The notes under the pieces: generated by a model
Told to the model about the DNA's origin: nothing
Databases searched by the model: none
Seen by the model: the letters and a program-made list of their open reading frames with translations, nothing else
Program-made: the position numbers and the translations under genes
Shown here: positions 22,394 to 33,400 of the stretch, in pieces
Numbering within the stretch: position 1 is the first letter of the stretch
Layout: each line of letters starts with the position of its first letter
Assembly (NCBI GenBank): GCA_020912385.1
Contig: CP087208.1
Span: 124,001 to 188,000 of the forward strand
Origin: Neofusicoccum parvum
Lineage: Eukaryota > Ascomycota > Dothideomycetes > Botryosphaeriales > Botryosphaeriaceae
Length of the DNA stretch: 64,000 nucleotides
Direction: 5' to 3'

Positions 22394-23660
22394 ATGTTGG
22401 ACCTGGTGGCGGTGATGAGATTGTTGATTGGCGTGCACAGTCGCTTTTTGTCACGCATAGCGAAAATATATATCACGATACTGTAGATGGGACACATCCC
22501 AGGTCAGGCACTTGGGGCGTTGGATGATACAAGAAATGAAGAATGGTTACGACTCTGATCAATGTCTATTGGATGAAGTGCGCTCACAATGTGACAGCGT
22601 AGATGCACATGACACCATGATGAGCTGAACCACTTATCCAGCCTGACGAGCCCCCGTGGTCCCTGAGTATGTCCAATGACTTGTCGTCACACCCAACAGG
22701 CTTTCGTGGGCCTTGGCTCTGACGTCGTTCTGGTTACAAGAGACAATCGGTTCCCTAACCCGGTTAGCGTCTTGGCGTGGAGGACAATATCAACGTGCTC
22801 GAGGGTGACAATATCAAGATGTGCATCGCTTTCAACCAACATGGGTTCTTTATTATCATTATTGATATGGAGAAAATGGTGGCTTATCTCCGGAGGTGGG
22901 TTGGGATGTCCAATCTCTGAGATTGCGGGTCCGTAGCATGGAGAGAATATAGCAGATGTGGGGAAAGGTGGCAATGTTGGAGCTGAGCTGAAGAGCCAAC
23001 CAGCGGTCCTCTGTGCCGAGACTTGTCTATCAAGATTCGGCTGTGATGGGCTATTCATTTTCAAGTTCTGCGTCTCACCGTCCCTCTCTGTGAGTAACGG
23101 GTTGGCTTCCTCCGCATGATCTTGGCCTACTTTGTCGCACGGATGTACAGAATGCTTGGAACAGTAACGATTAGCAGAATATTGTCCTGAGAGAACTCGA
23201 TAGCTGTTGGACGGTTTGGGGTATTCTTGATCCCCACGTGGATGCCATGTGGGGTGGCGTGAAGCAGTGATGATTGCCCCTGGCGGAGGCACCCAATAAC
23301 ATGCGCCCCAGACAACGAAGACCGACACGGCCGTGTGACTACCAATCAAGAATGCGAACCCGAGTTCCGATCTGTATTCCTTTGGTCTAATCCGAAGGTT
23401 GTGCCATGAAGCGGGGAAACAATACCAGTGGCGGACAACAATACTATCGAGAGAACAATATCAACACCAACCGCCAAGAATTAAAAACCCCTCTCCCAAG
23501 GTCCTCTCTTTCGACGCCCCACAACCCAACAACAAACTGCACCCGACAAGCAAAGAAAGAGACGAATCAGATCTTCTTTATTCCGTTCTGCACAGCAAGA
23601 GCATCCACATCGTCTTTCCCCGGCCGGCTGGACCAGCACGTTACAGAAGACCCCTGGAGG
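22394..23660. other. Intergenic region between phospholipase D and the repeat micro-protein gene
   Basis: About 1.3 kb. A minus-strand ORF at 22687-23349 begins with a non-ATG codon and has no motif, so I do not call it. Two CCCCT pentamers (23488-23492, 23651-23655), matching the core of stress-response elements, lie upstream of the TATA box of the next gene; significance unproven. Confidence 0.4.
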
Positions 23661-23661
23661 T

Positions 23662-23669
23662 GATATAAA
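23662..23669 (+). promoter_or_regulatory. TATA box of the repeat micro-protein gene
   Basis: GATATAAAAGC at 23662-23672 is the clearest TATA element noticed in the window. It sits about 180 bp ahead of the ATG at 23846, leaving room for a 5' UTR of about 150 bases. Such a TATA box in fungi usually goes with highly or conditionally expressed genes. Confidence 0.6.
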
Positions 23670-23845
23670 AGCACCGATCCCGCAGCTCCGGAAGAGAAAC
23701 CATCACTCCCATCACCACATTCACTACAATCCAATCCGAACACTTAAGTAAGCAACTCACTTGTCAAAGCAAAATCCACCTTGATTACAGAAACTGACAA
23801 ACCAAACGCAAAGGTCCTTTCCACGACTTTCCAACAACTGCCAAA

Positions 23846-24043
23846 ATGACGAAATCTGGTTACCCCATGGGCTGCACCGTCATGTCCCGCCCGGAGGCTC
23901 AGGCCGACTTCACTCTCCAGACGAAGTCCGGGTATCCTATGGGCTGCACCGTCATGCAGACCGAGGAGCTCGTCAACTGCGCCAGATTCAGGAGGGGCGA
24001 CTACGACTCGGCCCAGCTCTCGTTCGGGTGCAACGTTGCCTAA
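23846..24043 (+). CDS. Small protein with two identical 12-residue repeats
   Basis: 65-residue ORF with an excellent start context (CCAAAATGAC). It contains the segment TKSGYPMGCTVM twice, at residues 2-13 and 26-37, separated by 12 residues; the C-terminal part has two further cysteines (NCARF, SFGCN). At DNA level the two 36-bp copies (23849-23884, 23921-23956) differ at five positions, all silent third-codon changes, which argues that the peptide is translated and selected. There is no signal peptide or membrane segment. The leader may contain a short intron (GTAAGC at 23748 to TTACAG at 23790, 43 nt). I do not recognise the family; no function is proposed. Four cysteines in a TATA-driven tiny protein could suggest metal or redox chemistry, but that is speculation. 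Confidence 0.72.
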   Translation: MTKSGYPMGCTVMSRPEAQADFTLQTKSGYPMGCTVMQTEELVNCARFRRGDYDSAQLSFGCNVA

Positions 24044-25706
24044 ATCACCAGAAATCGGTGAGCCGTTGTCCGACGAGCAGGGGGTGAGGTTTTTCTGGCG
24101 ACGAATCATCGGGGCGGATCGGCGGCGGGCACTTTGAACTCCTGGGGTGGTCAACCACCACGGGTACGCCGCCGCCGCTGCGAAATCCTCCGTCCTTGCT
24201 CTCGCGCCTCCAGATCGAACCTCCCTCTTCTTCTGTCTCGTGGACGCGGACGAATGCCTGAACCGGATACCGATGGGATGCCTCTTTCAAACTTCATTTC
24301 CTCGGATGGGAACTCCGGTTTGAAACATCACCAATGAGTGCGGCACGCCATCGCACTTTTACGATTTCCTTACTTTCTCTTCTTGAACAACTTTGTTTCG
24401 TTATTGGGTGGAGGAGATGCCTTTGAGATTCTCGAGGCCGGATGGGTTCTGGCCTGATTCTTTCCTTAACTTTCCTATATTCTTCACTGAGCTTTACCAA
24501 TCTCAAAAGGGGAGTTTTCGCCCTGCCGATAGCAAATGCAGTCTCTCTCCTACTTCGTGCGTCAATTTCTGTGATCAGTGAAATGAGTGTTGACGTAGAC
24601 GGTGCGGATGAACGACCACATCAAGGCGGAGTGATGAGTGAGATCAACGAGATTATGAGGTCGAACGATGACAAGGGTGCAGCTGCTAATGAACAGATAT
24701 TAAATGTGCGGAGATGCCCAGCTAGCGCGGAGATCATCCGTCGCGATCTCTGGCGCACAGGCATGAAAAAAAAAAAAGTCCAAGAGCACTGGCAGGCAGG
24801 AAGAGCGCTCGATTGCCAGCTGCGGCAAACTGTCTCAGAAGGGCAATCGTTGTAGCAAACAGAGGACAGGCCACAGCTCGTTGCTCCTGAACCTAAGGGC
24901 GTAAGCGGTGAGATCGAGCGGGCAAAGTCCGGACGGTAAGTAGCGGAAATGAGGGTCTCTGGGTGGGCGGCGTGATTCAGATGGGGTTCCGGGTAAGGCT
25001 GAGCGCGGCGAGACGATCGCCATTGGGGGGCGCGCGACAGGCGGCGGCGGCCACGTGGAGGCTGGTGGGCGGATTCCTGGTGTCGCTGCAGGGCGGATGG
25101 CGGAAACATGTTTCGCAGGGCAGGCGCGGGCAGGAAGTGGACGCGGCGGACGGCAGGCGGCAGGCGGCTGATGGCAGCGCAGCGAGATTGGGTTTCTGTT
25201 ATTTCCGGGGCGCTGGGCAGACATCGGCTCGCTCGATCGGAATCTGCGCGCGGCCCCTAGCCGTCACGTGGAGCTGCGCCACGCGACGACGAGGTCGGGC
25301 CCGGCGGTGCAGCGGCGGCGGCAGAGGCAGCATTCCTATTCGCATCAGACCGTTCGCGCTGGCGCTGGTTTCACCCGCGACCCAGACACCTCCCGCGCGC
25401 CCCCAAGCCCCAGGCCCCGAGCCCTCCTCGTCCTGTGCCTGCGTGTTGCGCGTCACCACCCGGCCCCGGAGCGACTCCCACGCAGCCTTGAAACTCCAGA
25501 GCCATGTCGCCGTAGCTGACCCTCCACCGCCGAGTGCCTCCGTCCACGCGCCTCCGCCTCCGAGCAGCCGCCTGGCGCTCCTCTCCCTGTCCACACGCCC
25601 TCCTGAGCCCCGACCTCCTCGATCTCCGCCATCCTGACGACCATCCTCCCGCCGACTCCCGCAACCGCCGCCCGCGTCGATACCGCTCCCCAGCCCCGGC
25701 CTCGCG
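24044..25706. other. Intergenic region upstream of the DHHC gene
   Basis: About 1.7 kb. The first part probably includes the 3' UTR of the micro-protein gene; a poly-A run of 12 lies near 24766. The second part (25000-25700) is very GC-rich, with many motif-free ORFs. Nothing else supported. Confidence 0.45.
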
Positions 25707-27592
25707 ATGGCCACCCTCGCTGAACTCGCGCCATCGCCTCCACACTCGCCCACCCTCCACATGCGGCGGAAGAGCTGGGCCCGGAAGTGCGAGCGCTACT
25801 GCTGCAATGTCGTCTCGTACTTCCCGCTGTGCATTGTCTACGGCCTCACCACGTGGGCCGTGTGGGTGGCCATCAAGATTGGCATGCAGGAGAAGCAGAG
25901 CACCGGCAGAGGTAAGCCGTGATCTGCGCCAGGTTGCATCGACGGGTCTTCCGTTTGCTTACCCACCCGCCAGACTACTTCTTCGCATGGCTCGCCATGA
26001 TCTTTTACGCCATCCTCAATTGGTGCTACACCACCGCCGTCTTCACCGACCCGGGCTCGCCGCTCGACACCGCCAAGGGCGGCTACAATTCGCTGCCCAC
26101 CCAGGAGCTGTCGCGGCCCTATACTTCCTTCACCGTCAAGTCCAATGGAGAGCTGCGCTACTGCAAGAAGTGCCAGTCCAAGAAGCCGGACCGTGCCCAC
26201 CACTGCTCCACGTGCAAGCGCTGCGTGCTGAAGATGGACCACCACTGCCCCTGGCTGGCCACCTGCGTTGGCCTGCGGAACTACAAGGCCTTCTTGCTGT
26301 TTCTGGTATATCTCTCCTTGTTCTGCTGGGTCTGCTTTGCATTGTCGGGCGTTTGGTGTTGGCGGGAGTTCACGACCGATCAGTACATGGACAGCCTGAC
26401 GCCCGTCAACTACATTGTGCTGGCGGTGATTTCGGGCATCGTCGGACTGGTTCTCACGGGCTTCACCATCTGGCACATCATGCTGGCCGCCCGCGGCCTG
26501 ACCACGATCGAGAGCCTGGAAAAGACGCGGTACCTGTCGCCGCTGCGCAAGTCGATGCAGCAGCACTTCAACAACCAAGGCCAGCGCCACTACGTCGACT
26601 CCGCCGAGGGCCGGCCAAGCATCGGCGACCAGATCCTCGAGATCCACGCGAACGCGCTGCCGGGCGTGACGCGGCCCGAGGAGGGCGAGGACTACCGGTC
26701 CGAGTCGCCGGCGCAGCGGTCGCTGCAGCGCAACTGGGCCGACATGGAGGCGCAGCGCGAGCGCGAGCGCTACGACGAGTACCTCGACGAGCTCGACTCT
26801 GAGAAGCTGCCCAACGCGTTCGACCTGGGGTGGCGGCGCAACCTGACGCACGTCATGGGCGAGAGCCCGTGGCTGTGGGGGCTGCCCGTCTGCAACACGA
26901 CCGGCGACGGCTGGCGCTGGGAGGCCAGCCCGGCGTGGGTCGACGCGCGCGAGCGCATCGCCGAGGAGCGCTTCACGCAGATGCAGCGGCAGAAGGACCG
27001 CGAGCGCGCCGCCGGCTGGGGCGTCGACTCGCCGCCGTCATCGTCGCCGCCGCGCTACTCGTCCACCTACTACGCCGCCGCCCGCCCCGCGTCGGCGGGC
27101 TCGCGCCCGTCCAACCGCGACAGCCGCTTCCTCACCACCAGCAACGGCATCGCCACCGTGCCGCGCGAGGGCCGCAGGAGCCCCGGCAAGGCCGACGCCA
27201 TCCTCGGCCGCGCCCCGGGCATGTACTCGGACGACCCGCGCATGGGCGTGCCGATGCAGTACATGCCGAGCCGGAGCAACGGCGTCGCGTCGTACGACGA
27301 CCTGGACGGCTTCGACGACGAGGGCGACGACGAGGGCGACTACGACGAGAGCAGCGACGAGGCCGAGGCCGCCGCCAAGGACCGGAAGGGCGCAAACGGC
27401 GCTGTCGCCTCTTCTTCGAGACCCGGACCGCCGGTGCCGGAGATCAAGACGGAGAACTGGAACGATCTGCCGGCCGAGATGGTCGGGCGGGGCGCCGGCG
27501 CGAGGTCGAGGTCGAGATCGAAGACGAGGCGAGGCCCGGCGGCGAAGAAGAAGCGGGCGGAGGAGGAGTGGCAGGAATGGGGGCCGAAATAA
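25707..27592 (+). CDS. pfa3: DHHC palmitoyltransferase, Pfa3 type
   Basis: Two exons, 25707-25911 and 25974-27592, 607 residues. DHHC enzymes attach palmitate to cysteines of membrane-associated proteins; yeast Pfa3 modifies Vac8 at the vacuole. Seen: two N-terminal membrane segments (about 37-58 and 70-90), the cysteine-rich domain RYCKKCQSKKPDRAHHCSTCKRCVLKM with the catalytic MDHHCPWLATCVG (DHHC near residue 156), two further membrane segments (about 180-205 and 225-250), and the TTIE element after the last one. The C-terminal 330 residues are soluble and low-complexity, with acidic runs and a basic end (SRSRSKTRRGPAAKKKR). The assignment to Pfa3 rather than another DHHC subfamily rests on layout and CRD context. 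The 62-nt intron splits codon 69 (Asp). Confidence 0.92.
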
Positions 27593-27880
27593 GGGGGGTT
27601 TTGGGGAGTAGTAGCGGGTAGCTCGATTGGATAGACGGTAGAAGCGAGAAGTGGTCTACTGTAGAATAAGCCCTTGTGTACGTGTATGTATGTATGAAAA
27701 CAACGATAAGAAATATTAATGCCATCTATTCGGGTTCACTCATTTGGGTGTTCATGTCCATTTTCCTAGTTTGAAAAGCTAATGAGAAACACTACAATAC
27801 ATGCAAGCATTTCCTTGTCTCCCGAGCCATTCCCATGCCGTTGCCATCGAGATCTTGTCCCCTCCTCCCACACGTCCCCT

Positions 27881-29362
27881 CTATCCCCTAACATCCTCCC
27901 TCTCGCACATCAACGCCCTGCCCCTCGTCCCCTCCTCCTCCAGCGCCCACAGCATCTCCTGCACCCCGACCCTATGCTCCTCATCCACCTCGCCCGCCGC
28001 GACGACCAGCTCCCACACCTCCCTGAGATCCCAGCCGGCAGCCGACAGCCCTGCGTCCAGCAGCGCGCTCCCCAGATCCTCGAGGCGGGCGTCGTACGCG
28101 CGCAGCATCTGCTCCGCGACGCCTCCGTCGGCCTCGGCCACGACCAGCGGCGGCACGGCCTCGACCAGCGCCGGCGGCACCGCGTGCACGTACTCCCAGT
28201 CGACGAGGCCGACGGGCGCGCCGTCCGCGCCGTCGACCAGCACGTTGTGCGCCGTCACGTCGTGGTGGTCGACGACGGTGGCGGCGCTCTCGTCGTCGCC
28301 GCACACCTCGTCCACGACGCGCCGCAGCGCCGCGCAGTCCTCCAGCCCGTCCGCGTACGCCGCGCCCGTCGGGTACTTGGCCGCCGCGCCCCAGTCGACG
28401 ACGTCGGCGGCGGCGCCGTGGCGGGCGAGCGCGCGCGCGATTTGGGCCGCGAGCGACAGGCGCAGCTGGGCGCGCTGGGGGGCGAGGGGGGCGCGCGGCG
28501 ACGCGAACGGCAGCGCGGCGAGGAGCGCGACGTTGGCGACGGCGTCGAGGCGCGCGCGCAGGATGCCCAGGTGCGTGTGCGCGCGCTGCCGGGCGTCGTG
28601 CTGGAGCTCGTGCTGCGCGTGCGCGATGTAGGCGCAGAGCAGGGCGTGTGGGGTTGGGAAGGGCCCGCGGGGGAGGAGCGAGGGCGCGTAGCTGCTGCGC
28701 CAGCTGGAGGTCCAGGCGTGGTCGATGGTCGGGCCCGTGTGGTAGGCGGAGAGGGGGCGTGGGTTGCCGGTGGTGGTGGGTGGGCTGCGGTAGATGGCGC
28801 CGATGTTGGGGAAGCGGAGGAGGGAGAGCTGGTGCCGCCAGTCGGCGAGCGTGCGGGCGACGGCGAGCTTCTGGGGGAGGGAGAGCGTGTCGGCCAGGCG
28901 GGCGTAGCTGTCGCCGCGGAGCTTGGAGAGGAGCATCCATTCGTTGTGGATGGGGTTCTCGCTGCTGGAGTCGTAGGCGTAGACGCGCGGGATGGGGATG
29001 GTGGTGTGCTTGGACACGAGCTCCATCACAGCGACCTCGGACTCGGTCTTGTACCAAGGAAAGGTAGAGTTGGTGATGCGGAAGACAAACTTGGGAGCTT
29101 CAGGCGCGGCTGAGGCGTCCCGGACCGTGTACAAGACGTGCGTGCCGCCGTTGCGGAAGTGACGGATGGACAGATCCTCGTAGGCAATGCCGATTTCGTC
29201 AATGTATGGACGGAGCGTGGCCTTGATATCGCTGATCCAGGCAGCGTTGGTAGTGCGTTTCTTAGTCCACGCATAGCGTGCGCGCTGTTCTTCGTACAGG
29301 TCTGCAGGTGGTGTTGGATGGAGAGATGGCGGAAAGTCGCAGATGGTGGGCCTGGGTCGCAT
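27881..29362 (-). CDS. APH-fold kinase-like protein (short paralogue)
   Basis: 493 residues from ATG 29362. It belongs to the aminoglycoside phosphotransferase/choline-kinase-like family (PF01636 fold). Seen: TRAIT-like N-lobe FRNGGTHVLYTVRD, FVFRITNSTFPWYKTESEVAVMELV, hinge NEWMLLSKLRGDSY, ADWRHQLSLLRF, the catalytic loop HHDVTAHNVLV and the metal-binding LVDWEYV. All catalytic positions (HxDxxxxN and the later D) are intact, so it is probably an active small-molecule or protein kinase; the substrate is unknown. It lies head to head with the longer paralogue at 30499 and shares several blocks with it. An upstream exon (29560-29406), joined across a 54-nt intron to 29351, would replace the first four residues by about 51 new ones in frame; both starts are possible. 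A 443-codon antisense ORF is a shadow. Confidence 0.85.
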   Translation of the reverse strand: MRPRPTICDFPPSLHPTPPADLYEEQRARYAWTKKRTTNAAWISDIKATLRPYIDEIGIAYEDLSIRHFRNGGTHVLYTVRDASAAPEAPKFVFRITNSTFPWYKTESEVAVMELVSKHTTIPIPRVYAYDSSSENPIHNEWMLLSKLRGDSYARLADTLSLPQKLAVARTLADWRHQLSLLRFPNIGAIYRSPPTTTGNPRPLSAYHTGPTIDHAWTSSWRSSYAPSLLPRGPFPTPHALLCAYIAHAQHELQHDARQRAHTHLGILRARLDAVANVALLAALPFASPRAPLAPQRAQLRLSLAAQIARALARHGAAADVVDWGAAAKYPTGAAYADGLEDCAALRRVVDEVCGDDESAATVVDHHDVTAHNVLVDGADGAPVGLVDWEYVHAVPPALVEAVPPLVVAEADGGVAEQMLRAYDARLEDLGSALLDAGLSAAGWDLREVWELVVAAGEVDEEHRVGVQEMLWALEEEGTRGRALMCEREDVRG

Positions 29363-29560
29363 AGTAAGTGCTTCTCTGGTGCGATTGGATCCTGGGAGAC
29401 TTCACTGGGCAGTGTTGGAGTCTCCGGGAGCCGTATCGGCGGCGCCGGGCTCTGAGGGGCTGGACATTGCAGCCGAGTACTCTTCGCCCTCGTCAGAGGT
29501 GCGGCGCATGAGACGAATGAGCGATGTGGCCCTCTCGGCGCGCCTCTCTGCGTTTCCCAT

Positions 29561-30498
29561 GGTGGCCTGGTTGTTGGCTGCGGTGCAAGTGTCAGAAGGC
29601 GCGTCGGTTGATTGGCTGCGCGCAGGGGAGCAAACCAATTGTTCAACAACAATGCTGGGGGGGCTTGTCGCAACACAAGCCGCGAGGAGACAAAGAAAGC
29701 GTGAAGCGCGCAGAGTCTGTGCGGGAGCCTTGGGGCGAAGCTGTCGCGCGGTCGAAGGGGTGGGTAGGACGGGGTGGACCAGAAGAGAAGTGAAGACGAT
29801 GTCGCGGCAACACTTAAGCCTACAGCGATCACGTGCCATCGACGCGCGCTGAATCCAGAATCCAGATCTTCCGGTCGCGCGTCTGATTGCCATCCCTGTA
29901 GGCGTGGACCCTGGAGCGCGCGAGCCGTTGCATGTGAGCCTCCTTCTCGTGCTCTGAGCCTCTCCATCCGCTTCCTTTCCTACCACAACCATCCGATCCG
30001 GAACTCCGTCGCACTCGGTCTTCCTACCACGGCATTGGGGCGCTTCTAAAGTATACCAAGTCCTGCAGTCGCCGCGCTTCGCTTGCAACGAGGCAGGCCG
30101 TTCCGCCTCTTGTTTGCCCGCACCCGCCCTCTTTCGCCGCCTCCAGAGGATCTCACCCGACACTCATCATCTCGACGCCTCTCTTTGCCGGTCTTCTACA
30201 CCGCAATCGCCGACGCTCGGTTACGCGAGAGGGCGTTGGCTTCGAGTCACCGACTCACCTGCCAATCCGACGTGTTGTCCGCAAACAACCCAGTCACCTC
30301 TACACCAAACACGCGCCGCGACCTTAACAGGCCTCGCAGGCTCGCCGCACGCGAGCTTAACACCACACTTCCCTCTGAGACAGCCCAAAAGGCCGCACGC
30401 TTCCTGAACCTTCCAACCTTCTTCATCATCCTTTCTGTAAGACAAGACCCACCACCCAGACCATATCCCCCTTCTCTTGTCTTCCAAAAACTACCGAC
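29561..30498. promoter_or_regulatory. Divergent promoter region of the APH-like pair
   Basis: About 0.9 kb between the two outward-facing kinase-like genes, measured from the alternative upstream start of the left gene. No TATA box stands out. Pyrimidine-rich sequence lies ahead of ATG 30499, as is common in fungal leaders. Confidence 0.45.
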
Positions 30499-33400
30499 AT
30501 GGGCTCCGCCTCGATAGCACAGTTCATACTGGCCGTATCGCACGCGGCCGAGATGCCCAAGCGCCAGCGACAGCGTCGCGGTAGCGGTAGCGGCAGCAGC
30601 TCTTCTGGCTCGTCCAACAGCTCGCGAAAGCGCCGCCAAGCGAAGACGATGATGCCTCCCACTGGCGCGAAGACGCCGCCATCCGAATCCAGCAGCGCTG
30701 CAGCCTCACCGTCGGCGGAGAGCGACCCGTTCGAGTCCGACACCACCGACACCACCTCCAGCTCCCCGGCACCCAGCAGCCCGGCTTCGACAGCCTCGCC
30801 AAAGCTGAGCAAGTTCGACAAGGTCAAGGCCGCCCTGCGCCGCAAGCTTCCGAGCGGCAGGAACAGGAAGAAGAAGACGTCCATCAGCAGCAACAGCAGC
30901 GGTGGCATCAGCGACACGTCCGTCGAGGGCGACTCTCCGATCAACACCAAGCAGGGCCGCGTCTCGGCCGTTCCGGAGGTCACCATCACTCCCAGCACCG
31001 ACAGCAGCACGTCTGCCTCACCCGCCGCGTCCATCCGCACCGTCTTCCGGGTCGACCCTCGTACGGGGAAGCCGGCGCAACAGTATGATCTCCACCGCCT
31101 CTCACCGCGTAGCGCTGCTAATGCCAGGCAAAGGCAGCCGCGTCGGACCCGCAACAGCTCGCGCGCCTCTTCTCCGCAATTCCCGCGTCGCACAAGCAGC
31201 CTGAGGCACAGCAACGAGTTCCCCTTCGACCCGAACACGGCGGTCCAGCAACCCGACGATTCCCACCTCTACCAGAGCAACCCTTCGAGTCCGACTGCGT
31301 GCAGCCAGCTTTCCGAGCGCCCCCTATCGCTCGAGGCCCCCTCCGTCACCAGCAACAGCTCTCTTGACAAGCCTCTCCCCGCTCTTCCGCAGGAGCAGCG
31401 CACCTCGGTCATTGACTTCCACGCAGCCGGCGCCGCCACTCCCATTCAGGTGTCGCCGAAGTCCATCGAGGCTGACGACGATGACACTCCTCGTGCTCCT
31501 GCCTGGCCTCTCCCCGTCGAGCGCCAGTCAGTATATGGCCCCACGTTCCCCATCTTCGACGCGCCGCCGGTTCCCCCAAAGGACAACTCTCCCACCAACG
31601 TCGACGACGACGGCGCCACGCCGCGCACGCGTTCCGGATCCGGATCCAGCCAGCCGTCCATGTACGGCTTCCACTACTACAACCCGCTGGACGACCGGGC
31701 CCTCGCGGCGCGCCTGCAGCAGATCCGCGCCAAACACCCGAGCAACGTCACTCCCGACGACTTCCCCTCCGTCCCGACGTCGACGGCCGCGCCCGGAGCG
31801 CCGCTCGCCTTCGCCAACCAGTTCGAGAATGCGTTCCAGAGCCTCTCTTCCCAGGCTCCGGCTCAGTCGGATAGCTCGACCCGTGCGAGCTTCGCTTCGG
31901 CGTTGTCGACGACGGCGTCGTTCATGACTGCGCTGGAGGACGTTGGCGGTGATGCGGACGACGAGGCAAGCGCAGCCGAGGGAGAGCCCGCAGCCGAGAA
32001 CAAGGGTCTGCGCACCGCGCTTCTTTCACCCACCGAGAACAACGACGACGCGGTGCCTGCTGAGACGAACATCAACAACGCGTCTGAGCCTTTGGATGAC
32101 AGTGGTATTGACATGAGCAAGTACGAGGCTGAGAATGACATCAAGCCTGCCACAGTCCAGCAGCCCGAAATGGACAGCGACGACGGAGTTTCTGAGGCTG
32201 CAGGCTCTGATGGAGGTGACGAGTCTGAAGACGAAGATGAGTATGCTGGCATCGACAACTCTATTCCTCCTATCAACGGTCACTTCCCTGCTCAGCCTGG
32301 CGCCGGCCCCAACGTGGACCTGATCGAGGACCAGCAAGGCAAGATCAAATGGGTTCCAGGCCACTCTGCTATGCCTGACCCTGAGTGGGTTATGGAGCCC
32401 CAAGTTGCCACCATCAAGAGCGTTGTTCGCGTCTACGCTCATTTGCTTGATCTCGACAAGGATGACATCGAGGTTGAGTACTTCGCGGAGGGCACCTTCA
32501 ACAAGCTCTACACTGTGCGCAAGGCATCTCAGGCTCCTGGCTCTGGTCCGGAGTACATCTTCCGTGTTTGCCTTCCAGCTTACCCTTGGTACAAGCTGGA
32601 AAGCGAAATTGCAACCATGGAGCTTGTTCGCAAGTGCACCGACATCCCCGTTCCCAAGATCTACGCCTTCGACAGCGACGGCGACAATCCTATTGGCCAT
32701 GAGTGGATGATGATGGACAAAGTCAAGGGCGTCTGCTTCAAGGATGCTCGTGAGTCGATGTCGATGGAGCAGAAGACGCATCTTGCGGATACTCTTGCTG
32801 ATTGGATGCACCAACTCGCAACTCTCCGCTTCGACAAAATCGGCAGTGTCTACCGTCACCGCAAGCAGCCGGCGAGCGGAAAGGAGGACTTCAAGGTCGG
32901 CCCCATTAGCGATCAGACCTACATGGCTGACTGGCGTCTTGAGTACAAAGTCCACCGCGGCCCTTTCGCCAGCACCGAGCAATTCTTCCGTTCTCTTGTC
33001 GACGTCAACCTGTACGATGTCATTGACCCCCGTCAGAAGAAGCGCTCGGAATATGCTGCCATAACCCACGAACTAGCACTTCTTGAGCGTACCTTGGATG
33101 ACTGCAAAACCTCCTTTGAGCGCAAGCAAGTCGAAAAGGCTCAGGAGAAGTGGGCTGGAAGGCCTGCGGATAAGCAGGCTCTCATCACCCAGCACCACGA
33201 GCAGATTGATGAGCTCCGACAGGACCAAGACGAGCACACCGACACTGTCTTCTGGGACAGAGCGCGCTACCCACTCCACAGTGCCCACGGCGCCCCCCTC
33301 AATCCCTTCGAAAAGATCCCCAAGATGTGCCAGGGCTTGCAGTTTGTCATTGCAAACCTCTGCCCGTCGGAGCGCCTTGGTCCCAACTCCACCGTCCTGC

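Noticed and set aside
22687..23349. 220-codon minus-strand ORF between phospholipase D and the micro-protein
   Set aside because: Starts with TTG, has no motif, and no exon could be joined to it.
27782..29113. 443-codon plus-strand ORF over the left APH-like gene
   Set aside because: Low-complexity Arg/Ala/Val/Gly content; the minus strand has intact kinase motifs.
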